Below are positions 24,567 to 32,461 of a stretch of 50,264 nt of DNA, in pieces; positions within the stretch are counted from its first letter, which is position 1; each line of letters begins with the position of its first letter. The notes beneath the pieces were generated by a model. It was not told where the DNA came from. It saw only the letters and a program-made list of their open reading frames with translations, and did not search any database. Source of the DNA: Porphyromonas sp. (lineage in GTDB: Bacteria; Bacteroidota; Bacteroidia; Bacteroidales; Porphyromonadaceae); NCBI RefSeq assembly GCF_030529325.1, contig NZ_JAUMXC010000012.1, positions 1 through 50,264 of the forward strand, written 5' to 3'. The translations under genes were made by a program, and so were the position numbers.

Positions 24567-24580
24567 TCTCTGCGTTCAGA

Positions 24581-25006
24581 TTACTCTGCTTGAGGAGCCT
24601 CTTCCTCAACGTCTACAAATGTCTCTATACCTGCGTTGATGAGGATGTTGTACCACTTGACGAGCTTTTTGATGTCACCATTGTGTACTCTATCCTTGTC
24701 GTAGGATGGATAAACCTCTGTCATGAAAGCCTTGAGTGATGCAGCATCAGCACATACGGTCTTTTCGTCCACGACTGCTCCGCCCTGCTTGGTTTTTATA
24801 GCATCCATAACCTGCCCAAGTGGGACATCGTCCTCTTCGGTATAAATAGAGATATCGGCAAGAGAGACGATACGGTCCTTAGCAAAGACCGGAACACGCT
24901 TTTGGGCATCGCCTACCTGTTCGACAATGAATGGCATCTTGTTACCCGAAACAATTACGTACAATCCGGGTTTACCTGAGATTGAAAAAACTTCTTTTAG
25001 TTTCAT
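24581..25006 (-). CDS. DUF5606 domain protein
   Basis: The 141-aa soluble protein begins MKLKEVFSISGKPGLYVIVS, the typical start of the Bacteroidota-specific DUF5606 family, and ends in an acidic tail (VDVEEEAPQAE). The function is unknown. It is the last gene of the nusB-yajC-ybbR-coaE cluster, 18 bases after coaE and just before the strong terminator. This neighbourhood is conserved in the phylum, which suggests a housekeeping role. Confidence 0.85.
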   Translation of the reverse strand: MKLKEVFSISGKPGLYVIVSGNKMPFIVEQVGDAQKRVPVFAKDRIVSLADISIYTEEDDVPLGQVMDAIKTKQGGAVVDEKTVCADAASLKAFMTEVYPSYDKDRVHNGDIKKLVKWYNILINAGIETFVDVEEEAPQAE

Positions 25007-25024
25007 TTTCTATTATGTGTAATA

Positions 25025-25630
25025 TTATGCTTGAGTGTTTTTGTCTGTCAGTTCGGAAGCTATACGCTCCAACTGCCTCAGGACAGAACACTTGTTATCG
25101 TTATTTATATGATAAGTTGCTCCCTTGATCAATAATGCTTCATCTTGTTGTAGAGCATCTATACGGTCAAATCGCAATGGGTCTCCTACCCCATCTCGGT
25201 CAAGCACCCTTGCCCGTCGGACCTCTATCGGGGCTTCGACAGCAATAGTGAGGTCACAAACCGTATCAAACCGAGAAGTAAAAAGGATCGCAGACTCCAT
25301 AAAGACTGCCTCTGCATCAGAGTGTAGAGACTTCCATCTATCAAAATCAGTCAAAACGGCTCTATGCACAATGCTTTCAAGGGCTTTCTTGATCAAAGGA
25401 TCTGCCATGGCTGCAGATATCCGGGATTTTTGGAGACTGCCTTGACCATCGATAGGATCAAAACCAAGTAAAGAAGTGACCTCATCCCTGACGTCTGTGT
25501 CATAATAGACAGCCTTGGCAACGGTGTCACAATCATATACGGGGTACCCGAGATGCTCAAAATAGCGCATCACGACACTCTTGCCGGAGCCTATCAGTCC
25601 ACACACGCCTATGATTTTCGGATGGTTCAT
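25025..25630 (-). CDS. coaE: Dephospho-CoA kinase
   Basis: The 201-aa cytosolic enzyme catalyses the last step of coenzyme A synthesis, phosphorylating the 3'-hydroxyl of dephospho-CoA with ATP. The P-loop GLIGSGKS is at residues 11-18. It is followed by YPVYDCDTVAKAV, with the conserved Asp of the CoaE family, and the lid region with VRRARVLDRDG. Length is normal for the family. It starts 5 bases after the YbbR-like gene, so the two are co-transcribed and perhaps translationally coupled. Confidence 0.95.
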   Translation of the reverse strand: MNHPKIIGVCGLIGSGKSVVMRYFEHLGYPVYDCDTVAKAVYYDTDVRDEVTSLLGFDPIDGQGSLQKSRISAAMADPLIKKALESIVHRAVLTDFDRWKSLHSDAEAVFMESAILFTSRFDTVCDLTIAVEAPIEVRRARVLDRDGVGDPLRFDRIDALQQDEALLIKGATYHINNDNKCSVLRQLERIASELTDKNTQA

Positions 25631-25635
25631 AGTCG

Positions 25636-26625
25636 TTACTTTTCTTCGAAGATGTATTCGACCTGATCAAGCTCGGCCTGGATTACTTGCACATAATCCG
25701 GATACTTGGTTATTTGAAGTTTGAGCTTCCCTTTGGAGTTACTGTTGTGAATGTCACTTTCCTCAAGCTCCACCATGATGTCGGAAGCAGAGATCTCTCC
25801 CACCTTGCTCTCAGGTACCACACACACAACATCCACAAAGGCAGGAAAAAGTCTGAGGACATACTGCTGCCCTGAGTAATTATGAGAGATTGGCACCAAA
25901 AATCTACGCTGCACAAGTTGTTCGACAGTGACATTGATCGAAACATGTGACGGCGTCAGCGACACGCCCTCCGGAGCTATCAAAGGCATCTTGAAGCTCG
26001 TTGTTGCATCAAATCCGCTGAATGTCAGTGTATCCGTACGTATGACTTTCAGTGTGTCGATATCATTCTTGTTTCCGTAGACAATAACCTTGTCAGGGTC
26101 AAGGGTCAAATCTGTGATGATTGTACCCAAAGATGAGATGACCTGTCCCTTAAAATCGATGGGCACTTCCCTTTTTGCCTTTGGTGAATAAGTAAATGAT
26201 ATATACTGAGGACTGAAAGAGATGATAACAGTACGCTTTCCCCCTACACCAAATCGCTTATACAACTCGTTGTCCAGCTCTCCCGTAGACCATTCATAGT
26301 AGCCTTCACGACTTTCGTCGGGAGTGAATGACAGCTCGATAGGTTCTATGGCTCCTGACAGGGAGTAGTTGAGCAACTCAAAACCATTATCTCTGACCTC
26401 CACTGATATATACTCCGGGATCTCCTCGGATATAGCGATGTCCGAAGGTATCTCACGAACAACGATGGGGATCTTTATGGTTGCATTGTAGGTATCCTGT
26501 AAGACCTGTAAGAACCACAGCAACAACGAGACCATGAAAAAAAGAAAAAAAAGAAGGGTCTGCTGTTTTTTTAAAAACCGCAGAACCTTCTTATAATCTT
26601 TAAATACTCGTCTGATACCTTTCAT
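25636..26625 (-). CDS. YbbR/CdaR-like domain protein
   Basis: The 329-aa protein has a basic N-terminus, one transmembrane segment (about residues 23-42, LLFFLFFMVSLLLWFLQVLQ) and a large extracytoplasmic part made of YbbR-like repeats, seen in IPIVVREIPSDIAISEEIPE and YISVEVRDNGFELL. In Firmicutes the YbbR protein CdaR modulates a diadenylate cyclase. Here no cyclase gene is adjacent, so that link is not supported by this window. The gene lies between yajC and coaE in a conserved Bacteroidota cluster. Probable envelope function. Confidence 0.85.
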   Translation of the reverse strand: MKGIRRVFKDYKKVLRFLKKQQTLLFFLFFMVSLLLWFLQVLQDTYNATIKIPIVVREIPSDIAISEEIPEYISVEVRDNGFELLNYSLSGAIEPIELSFTPDESREGYYEWSTGELDNELYKRFGVGGKRTVIISFSPQYISFTYSPKAKREVPIDFKGQVISSLGTIITDLTLDPDKVIVYGNKNDIDTLKVIRTDTLTFSGFDATTSFKMPLIAPEGVSLTPSHVSINVTVEQLVQRRFLVPISHNYSGQQYVLRLFPAFVDVVCVVPESKVGEISASDIMVELEESDIHNSNSKGKLKLQITKYPDYVQVIQAELDQVEYIFEEK

Positions 26626-26684
26626 ATCACAATATTGTCTTGAGGGACAATAGGGAAATGTCTTAGGAGAGACTTCTCCTCGGA

Positions 26685-27011
26685 TTATCGACCTTTACCC
26701 GACTGTTCTGAGACGGCATAGACGGAGTTCATATCGACTTTGAACTTCACGCCTTCCCATACCTCTGCGATGATGACACCTGTCTCACGGTTGATATCTC
26801 GGATGACACCATAGATACCTCCGGCAGTGATGATCTTATCTCCCACTTTGAGGGCTTCACGCGCCTTTTGTAGGTCTTTTTGCTTTTTAGACTGAGGGCG
26901 AATGATGAAGAAGTAGAAGATGACGACCATAAGGACGATCATACCGATCTGCATCAAACCTGAGTTGCCGCCGGCTGCGGCCGTTTGTAATAGGATGTTT
27001 AGGAAATTCAT
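26685..27011 (-). CDS. yajC: Preprotein translocase accessory subunit YajC
   Basis: This is a 108-aa single-pass membrane protein. The transmembrane helix, at about residues 20-37, is followed by FFIIRPQSKKQKDLQ, the family signature. A small cytoplasmic domain follows, with LKVGDKIITAGGIYGVI. YajC associates with SecDF-YidC at the Sec translocon. The gene lies between nusB (40-base gap) and the ybbR-like gene (59-base gap). Confidence 0.96.
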   Translation of the reverse strand: MNFLNILLQTAAAGGNSGLMQIGMIVLMVVIFYFFIIRPQSKKQKDLQKAREALKVGDKIITAGGIYGVIRDINRETGVIIAEVWEGVKFKVDMNSVYAVSEQSGKGR

Positions 27012-27051
27012 TGTCTTATCTATTTATTTGGTTGTGTGTTATCAAGTTGAT

Positions 27052-27972
27052 TCATTCACCAAGGATGACACCTTGTTTCTTCAGGTCGAGCATCATACCA
27101 TGCAGGATCCCGTTGATGAATGTGGTGCTCTTGGGCGAACTGTAATATCTTGCGAGATTGAGATACTCATTGATGGTTACACGTGTGGCTATACTTGGAA
27201 ATGCTATCGCTTCTGTGAGAGCAAGTTGGAGGATAATGAAGTCCATCTCACTCACGCGATCACGATCCCAATTCTTGAAATAGCGGCTGATGATATCACG
27301 GTACTCATCCTTGTGCTTCATTGCTTTAGCAAGAAGTTCAGGGCCAAACTTCTCCTCTGCCTCACCCATGTAAGGGGGCTTGATGAGCGCACTGAATGAC
27401 TTTTCTTTCGTCACTCCATTGAACAGCTTTGTGACAAACGTGTAAACTATATCTATATCATCATTGACATACACGGATATGTTCTCAAGACACTGACGAT
27501 AGTCTTCCGAATTCAATATGTGTGAGCGATAAAAGTCTTTCCAATATTGGCGAGAAGCATCCAAATCCTTACGCCCCTCATCATCCAGGGCCTCACCTTT
27601 GGTCACCACTGCACCGACAGCTTTTGTCAAGTACTCTTCCATATCATCACGATTGAAAGCACATGTGCTATACAATGCCATGAAGTCTTCGTCTGCCTCG
27701 ATGCAATCTATGAGAGCATTGTCAGATAGCCCTCTGAGGATCTCGACCACCTTTTCCTCCGGAGCAATCTTGCTGATCTCTCGCTCCAATCTCTTACGAG
27801 AGACGTGCGATACCTGCAAAGGGAGTCCGCAGAGATGGATGTACAGCTGATACGACTTATCCAATGCCAATTTCAACGTAGAGATAGCCTGCGTGCCGGT
27901 CATCCCGCTGTTGTGGTAGAAGTTGTATAGTATCTGAAGTACTTTGATCCGAATCAGTAGACGATTTATCAT
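27052..27972 (-). CDS. nusB: Transcription antitermination factor NusB (long Bacteroidota form)
   Basis: The product has 306 aa from the ATG at 27972, giving the usual start MINRLLIRIKVLQILYNFYH. The frame stays open upstream to 28083, but that extension would cover the promoter box at 28071 and looks noncoding. The C-terminal NusB domain shows FILLQLALTEAIAFPSIATR-type sequence (with W-D-R-D-R-V-S before it), then TRVTINEYLNLARYYSSPKS and FINGILHGM. NusB joins NusE/S10 on boxA RNA during rRNA transcription. The N-terminal 150 residues are an extension typical of this phylum. It is first in the cluster nusB-yajC-ybbR-coaE-DUF5606. Confidence 0.92.
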   Translation of the reverse strand: MINRLLIRIKVLQILYNFYHNSGMTGTQAISTLKLALDKSYQLYIHLCGLPLQVSHVSRKRLEREISKIAPEEKVVEILRGLSDNALIDCIEADEDFMALYSTCAFNRDDMEEYLTKAVGAVVTKGEALDDEGRKDLDASRQYWKDFYRSHILNSEDYRQCLENISVYVNDDIDIVYTFVTKLFNGVTKEKSFSALIKPPYMGEAEEKFGPELLAKAMKHKDEYRDIISRYFKNWDRDRVSEMDFIILQLALTEAIAFPSIATRVTINEYLNLARYYSSPKSTTFINGILHGMMLDLKKQGVILGE

Positions 27973-28070
27973 CGAGAAAATTTTATGCTTATGTATTTTA
28001 ACGTACGTGTACTGCAGCCACTTGTCATGAAAAAAGATCGGCACTTGGCTGCGTGACAATGAAGTAAGTG

Positions 28071-28078
28071 CAAATTTA
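28071..28078 (-). promoter_or_regulatory. Predicted -7 box for the nusB cluster
   Basis: The minus strand reads TAAATTTG, exactly the TAnnTTTG pattern, about 100 bases before the chosen nusB start at 27972. It supports that start over the longer reading frame. Confidence 0.48.
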
Positions 28079-28185
28079 ATCATTTTACCCCTAATATGCT
28101 ACACCGATGCGCTAACGTGTCATAAATGTAGATACCGGGAAGGGGATGGTTTACAGCCGAGAGTCCCTACTTGAGATAAAAAAGA

Positions 28186-28225
28186 TGGACACCGAGGGTA
28201 TGATGTTACCTCACGGTGTCCAATT
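28186..28225 (-). terminator. Terminator after the TPR protein gene
   Basis: GGACACCGAGG (28187-28197) pairs with CCTCACGGTGTCC (28209-28221), allowing a two-base bulge. On the minus strand the hairpin is followed by ATCTTTTTTATC. It lies 40 bases beyond the TPR gene stop. Confidence 0.75.
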
Positions 28226-28261
28226 ATTCTTTTCTAAGGGAGAAAATCCTCCGGCAGGCTA

Positions 28262-28951
28262 TTACTTCAAATTGAGTCTTTCGATATACTTGTCGACGAA
28301 TGCAGCTTCTTCAGAGTCGAAGTACTTATCCTTGATGGTTTGGTAGCACTTCATAGCTTTGTCATTCTGACCAAGAGCTTCATAAGCTAGACCCGCTTTT
28401 TTGAGGTAAACGGGAGAGATGACTGCGTTGTCTGCCTTTGCAGCAGCCTTTTCGAAGTATGACACAGCCTCTTGTGTATTACCCTTTTCCACGAGACAGT
28501 CCCCGATGAGACCTACTACTGTGGGTGCCAACATCTCATCATCTGCAGAGAACTTCTTCAAGTGCTCCAATGCCTTGTCGTAGTCACCGAGCTTGAAGTA
28601 AGAGATACCTGCGTATGCGTGTGCAAGGTTGCCGGACTCTGTAGATCCGTACTTCCTGATGATATCAAGAAATCCCACGGTCTTGGCTCCGTCGCCATTG
28701 AGAGCGATAGCAAATGAGTCTATACCGAAGTAGTGCTCAGCTCTGAACATTGCTTCCTTGGCATTCTTTTCCTTTGGGTTAGCGTAGAGATACTTATACG
28801 CAAAGAATGCACCTACGAGGATGATCAGCGCAAGGACAGCCACCGTGATGGTCTTCTTGTTGTCCTCGATAAACTTTTCAGATTTCGAAACGATCACACC
28901 AACTTCTTGCTCGGGCGTGAGGTTGTCTTGTTGCTTAGGATCTTTACTCAT
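28262..28951 (-). CDS. Membrane-anchored tetratricopeptide repeat protein
   Basis: The 229-aa product has a charged cytoplasmic N-terminus of about 32 residues and one transmembrane helix (about 33-52, TITVAVLALIILVGAFFAYK). The periplasmic part is built of TPR units: NLAHAYAGISYFKLGDYDKALEHLKKF, then GLIGDCLVEKGNTQEAVSYFEKA, then KAGLAYEALGQNDKAMKCYQ. The layout is like YfgM of E. coli, which works with the Sec translocon and periplasmic chaperones. That parallel is an inference. The gene is monocistronic, with its own -7 box and terminator. Confidence 0.85.
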   Translation of the reverse strand: MSKDPKQQDNLTPEQEVGVIVSKSEKFIEDNKKTITVAVLALIILVGAFFAYKYLYANPKEKNAKEAMFRAEHYFGIDSFAIALNGDGAKTVGFLDIIRKYGSTESGNLAHAYAGISYFKLGDYDKALEHLKKFSADDEMLAPTVVGLIGDCLVEKGNTQEAVSYFEKAAAKADNAVISPVYLKKAGLAYEALGQNDKAMKCYQTIKDKYFDSEEAAFVDKYIERLNLK

Positions 28952-29020
28952 GGTTCCTGCTTATATATTACGTTATTATTTACTCGCTTATGTATCAATA
29001 GTAATTGCCTGCAAAAATAA

Positions 29021-29028
29021 CAAATTTA
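29021..29028 (-). promoter_or_regulatory. Predicted -7 box for the TPR protein gene
   Basis: The minus strand reads TAAATTTG, 70 bases before the ATG at 28951. A 9-bp inverted repeat (29041-29073) lies directly upstream, where a regulator or the end of an upstream transcript could act. Confidence 0.48.
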
Positions 29029-29193
29029 CAAGAGATAAAGAGCCTTTAACGTGAAAAAAATGACTTAAAGGCTAAAAATCAGTATCATTGGTCGGATACG
29101 ATAGGTTCCTACCAAGACGTAGAGAGTGACTATCCGATCCTCAGCGATACTCCCCTATTGGACGGGAAGTGAACACCACAAAGAAATAGACCG

Positions 29194-29266
29194 AAAAAGG
29201 TTGTCTAACTTGATGCGTCAAGTCAGACAACCTTTTTCATCAAGTTAGACACCTTAATTTCGAAGG
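29194..29266. repeat. Dispersed intergenic palindrome, copy A
   Basis: AAAAAGGTTGTCTAACTTGA (29194-29213), loop TGCG, then TCAAGTCAGACAACCTTTTT (29218-29237): 20-bp arms with one mismatch. A tail, CATCAAGTTAGACACCTTAA followed by TTTCGA, continues to 29263. The palindrome and tail recur at 37532-37602, and the palindrome again at 44476-44507. The A5 and T5 flanks would also let it act as a terminator in both directions. Confidence 0.85.
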
Positions 29267-29395
29267 TTCTATACCTTTTTCTCATATGACCTTAGAAGAG
29301 TGCTGTAAGGAGAAGGACACATCGGGGTATATACAAGCGGCGATAAGAAAACCGACTCCACAAAATATCGTTCTCAAAAGCACCCGATCGGGATA

Positions 29396-29438
29396 CAAAA
29401 AAGGCCATGGACGAAGAGAGTCTTCATCCATGGCTTTT
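29396..29438 (-). terminator. Terminator of the V-ATPase operon
   Basis: GCCATGGACGAAGA (29404-29417) pairs with TCTTCATCCATGGC (29421-29434), with one mismatch. GCCTTTTTTG follows on the minus strand. It lies 33 bases beyond the subunit K stop. TTTTT on the plus side makes it potentially bidirectional. Confidence 0.8.
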
Positions 29439-29467
29439 TGAGGGTCAATATATGTTTCCCTACTTCC

Positions 29468-29932
29468 TTAGATTGCAGCAGAAGGAAGTGCAAAGAATGT
29501 CAAGATGGCGACGAGAAGACCCAAGATAGCATAAAGCTCGGGGAATACCGCCATGACCATACTTGGCACGAGGACATTGTGACCTGAAGCGACACCTGCG
29601 ATACCTTCGGCACATACTTGAGACTGACGGATAGCAGAGACAAGTGCAAGCACTCCGAGCGCTACTCCGGCACCGAGGATTGCCCAAGCCGATAGCGTAG
29701 GCATGCCATCAAAGATCTTTGACTGTACAAGGAAGAAGCCTACGAAGCCGTAAAGACCCTGTGATGAAGGAAGAGCAGCGAGACCGATGTACTTACCCAT
29801 CTGCGTTGGGTCCTTCTTCATACCGCCTACAACAGCCTTACCACTGATGGTGATACCGATACTACTACCTACACCCGAAAGGATGACCATGAGGGCAACA
29901 CCCAAGTAAGCTAACATTAAGTTTGTGTCCAT
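29468..29932 (-). CDS. ntpK: V-type ATPase subunit K (rotor-ring proteolipid)
   Basis: The 154-aa, four-helix membrane protein is a fused double hairpin of the c-type. The ion-binding carboxylate is Glu132 in FPELYAILGLL. The second helix has LPSSQGLYGF (54-63) without a carboxylate, so each subunit has one site, as in other K subunits. Compared with Enterococcus hirae NtpK, the Na+ ligands Leu61, Thr64, Gln65, Gln110 and Glu139 correspond with a constant offset of 7 to Leu54, Ser57, Gln58, Gln103 and Glu132. This suggests Na+ specificity. It is the last gene of the operon, 46 bases after subunit I, and has the strong terminator behind it. Confidence 0.95.
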   Translation of the reverse strand: MDTNLMLAYLGVALMVILSGVGSSIGITISGKAVVGGMKKDPTQMGKYIGLAALPSSQGLYGFVGFFLVQSKIFDGMPTLSAWAILGAGVALGVLALVSAIRQSQVCAEGIAGVASGHNVLVPSMVMAVFPELYAILGLLVAILTFFALPSAAI

Positions 29933-29978
29933 AATTCTAATAAGGGATTTTGGTTGTTATTTATAAGTTTTGTTTTTA

Positions 29979-31841
29979 TTAGTCTTGTGAAAGAGAATTT
30001 TTCTTCAGTGGAGAGTAAGCCTGTCCCCCACCCTCATAGTCGGAGTTGTTGAAGTACTCCACGAATATGAGTCGGACAGGATGCACGAGCGAACCGATCA
30101 TCGCAAGTCCGAAGTTGATGGCGTGACCCAGCAAAAGGATGATCAACATCGGGAGCCAGCGCACGTAGATAGGTATGCCGTCTGTCATGGAGATGGCCAA
30201 AGTATTGAAAACACTACCGAGGATGGCTCCGGTGAGACCGATAGCGAAAAGACGAATGTACGAGAGGGAGTCTCCAAGCAGACCGGAAGCGGTGTTGTAC
30301 GCTGTCCAGATAGAACTACCGATATTGAAGAGAATCCCTTTGCCCGGACTGTTGAAAAAGACCATGACAACCGCACACAAGCCTGCTATACCGTATAGTA
30401 TATAGTTGGAATAGGCCGGTAATTGTATATCAACTTGTGGTAGCCCGAATAGCACTATCGCCAACATTACAATGATAAAGATCACCCATGCGAAGGGTGA
30501 AAGGGCATGCCTTGTACCCTTTTGGATCTTAACCTTGTACGCTCCGACGAACTTCGCAACGATGATCTGCACCAACCCCACGGCAATGGCAATGATCATC
30601 ATGTTGTCTGAGGAGATGAAGAACTTACGAATGGACGCGAGAGCCTCGACCTTTGCAAGCTCTATACCGAAGAATGAGCCGGAGAAAAAGCCGATTACCG
30701 CAGCTGCTCCTCCCAACCATTGGAAGAGGGAAAGGACGGGCTTCAGATTTTCTTTGGCTTTGATCTTGAAGAAAGAGCAAAGGATCAGAAGGAAGAGTCC
30801 GTAACCTGCATCTCCGAAACACATGGCAAAGAAAAGCATGAAAAACGGAGCGACAAATGGTGTAGGATCGACTTCGTGATAGTTGGGGAGAGAGAAGAGC
30901 TTGACGATAGGCTCAAAAACTCCGACAAAGAAGTTGTTTTTGAGTTTTATCGGCACGTTTTCTGTATCCTTGATCTCCAACTGTGCGTATGCATAACCCT
31001 CTGCATCAAGAGCTTTCTCCAAGCCTTCGGACTGCTCAGCAGGGATATAACCTTCGAGCACGATGAGCGAATCATCAAACATCGCTTCCCCTTGGAGGAG
31101 AGCATTGCTCATGTTGTACACATCTTCGAGTTCCGAAAGATGTCTTTCCAACACAGACTTGTCATGCGAGAGGTACACGAGGGACTCTCGGAGACGCTCG
31201 GTCTCTGCAGAGATCTCTTCGACCTCACGTTCGATGTCTGAAAGGCTGCGCATGGGCAGATCCACCCTCTCTGCGGAGATCTTTGGCACCACCCCTGTTG
31301 GTGTGACGGTGACAAAGCTGGCGATACGTCGTGCATCACTGATGATGATAGCACCGTACTGTTCTTCCCACTCGGTCTTATACTGAGGTAATGGAATAGT
31401 CCAGAATCGGATCTCTTGTCCTGCCTCTGCAAGACGTCGAAGCAACTGTGGATCAAAGTCTCCCCATACTCGGAGCTCGCTCTTGAGTTGGTTGAGCTCA
31501 TTGACTTTCTTAAGGTTGGCTTCGATCTCAGCATCTATAGTTGCAATGGTCTCTATGTACTTTGATGCGGTACTGAAACTATCTGCAGAGATGTGCAAAT
31601 ATTCGTTCGCAGGCTTGAGCTCCTCCGGCGTAAGACCTGCAATACTCCATATGGAGGTCATGCGATCGATAGTCTGACGCATCTGCTTCTGCTCGGCAAG
31701 GAGCGCCTTTATCTCCTCGACCTGCTTGGTATCGTTGTTCTGACGGATATGGACGACACCCAAGTCTCTGAGACGAACGAGAAAATCGGAATACTCTTTA
31801 TGAAAAATCAAGAAAGAGTATTTATTCATCTTAATTATCAT
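29979..31841 (-). CDS. ntpI: V-type ATPase subunit I (stator a-type subunit)
   Basis: The 620-aa product has a cytoplasmic N-terminal half (about 1-330) with long coiled-coil segments (around 45-120 and 205-260). A C-terminal membrane half begins near FVAPFFMLFFAMCFGDAGYGL (about 340) and has seven to eight hydrophobic helices, including SYIRLFAIGLTGAILGSVFN with the conserved Arg that faces the rotor ring. Its ATG overlaps the subunit D stop by four bases (ATGA), which supports this start and implies translational coupling. It forms the ion half-channels and the peripheral stalk anchor. Confidence 0.95.
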   Translation of the reverse strand: MIIKMNKYSFLIFHKEYSDFLVRLRDLGVVHIRQNNDTKQVEEIKALLAEQKQMRQTIDRMTSIWSIAGLTPEELKPANEYLHISADSFSTASKYIETIATIDAEIEANLKKVNELNQLKSELRVWGDFDPQLLRRLAEAGQEIRFWTIPLPQYKTEWEEQYGAIIISDARRIASFVTVTPTGVVPKISAERVDLPMRSLSDIEREVEEISAETERLRESLVYLSHDKSVLERHLSELEDVYNMSNALLQGEAMFDDSLIVLEGYIPAEQSEGLEKALDAEGYAYAQLEIKDTENVPIKLKNNFFVGVFEPIVKLFSLPNYHEVDPTPFVAPFFMLFFAMCFGDAGYGLFLLILCSFFKIKAKENLKPVLSLFQWLGGAAAVIGFFSGSFFGIELAKVEALASIRKFFISSDNMMIIAIAVGLVQIIVAKFVGAYKVKIQKGTRHALSPFAWVIFIIVMLAIVLFGLPQVDIQLPAYSNYILYGIAGLCAVVMVFFNSPGKGILFNIGSSIWTAYNTASGLLGDSLSYIRLFAIGLTGAILGSVFNTLAISMTDGIPIYVRWLPMLIILLLGHAINFGLAMIGSLVHPVRLIFVEYFNNSDYEGGGQAYSPLKKNSLSQD

Positions 31842-32449
31842 AGTTCGGCCACCTCCTGTTCTTTTTTCTCGATATTAGCACGCATGATCTTCTGAGATGC
31901 TTTGGAGAGAGATTCTTCGTCTTCAAGGTATCTCTTGATCTTTCGGATAGCATCCTGATAGCCGGGGATCTGCACCTTCTCAAAAAGGTTTACCTTCTGA
32001 GTCGTCTTCTTACGAGCATGCTCAAGGAGTTGCAACTTGAGACGGGTAAACTCTGCTTCGATCCCGAGTTCGGCAAGACCTCTGATGAGACTCATCCCCT
32101 CCATAAACCAAGATGGACGATCAGTGAGGCTGAATGGGCGAACGTCATACTCGACACTTTCGAGCACAGGGATAAGTACCCCCGCGATCTTACGCGTAGA
32201 CATACGCACATCCTTGACACTGATGAGAGAGGCATCAAACTCGTTCCAAAGGGCGACCATGCTGTCGTACGACTGCATATGCTCTTCGAGCTGACGCTCA
32301 AGCACCTCGGCCTTATCCTTGGTACGCTTGACTTCCATACGCAAGGCACTCTCCTTACTTTTGATAGTAGGGAGCGCCCTCACACGGATCTTGAGCTGCT
32401 TCTCCTGTTGCTGAAGAGAGGTCTTGTTGTATTGAAATTTAATTGCCAT
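31838..32449 (-). CDS. ntpD: V-type ATPase subunit D (central rotor shaft)
   Basis: The 203-aa protein is rich in heptads at both ends (residues about 3-70 and 140-203), as expected of the antiparallel coiled-coil shaft that turns inside the A3B3 head. The start MAIKFQYNKTSLQQQEKQLK and the end IRKIKRYLEDEESLSKASQK fit the family. It follows subunit B by 12 bases and overlaps subunit I by four. No subunit F gene, the usual partner of D, is present nearby. Confidence 0.93.
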   Translation of the reverse strand: MAIKFQYNKTSLQQQEKQLKIRVRALPTIKSKESALRMEVKRTKDKAEVLERQLEEHMQSYDSMVALWNEFDASLISVKDVRMSTRKIAGVLIPVLESVEYDVRPFSLTDRPSWFMEGMSLIRGLAELGIEAEFTRLKLQLLEHARKKTTQKVNLFEKVQIPGYQDAIRKIKRYLEDEESLSKASQKIMRANIEKKEQEVAEL

Positions 32450-32461
32450 GACAGAGTAATA

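Larger units (their letters stand above)
24068..24580. other. Gene-free stretch between surface operon and housekeeping cluster
   Basis: It contains the Omp28 promoter (24160-24167) and leader hairpin (TGCTCTC/GAGAGCA, 24127-24147). From about 24200 to 24515 it is featureless A+T-rich DNA, then the strong terminator at 24523-24562. A 73-codon plus-strand frame (24289-24510) has no family signal and is not called. Confidence 0.6.
28952..29467. other. Gene-free stretch between the TPR gene and the V-ATPase operon end
   Basis: No gene is seen. It contains the TPR promoter (29021-29028), a 9-bp inverted repeat AGCCTTTAA/TTAAAGGCT (29041-29073), the dispersed palindrome with its tail (29194-29265) and the V-ATPase terminator (29396-29434). 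The part from 29280 to 29395 is unexplained. Confidence 0.6.

Noticed and set aside
25636-26625. Cyclic-di-AMP control by the YbbR-like protein
   Set aside because: No diadenylate cyclase gene is adjacent; only the domain family is supported.
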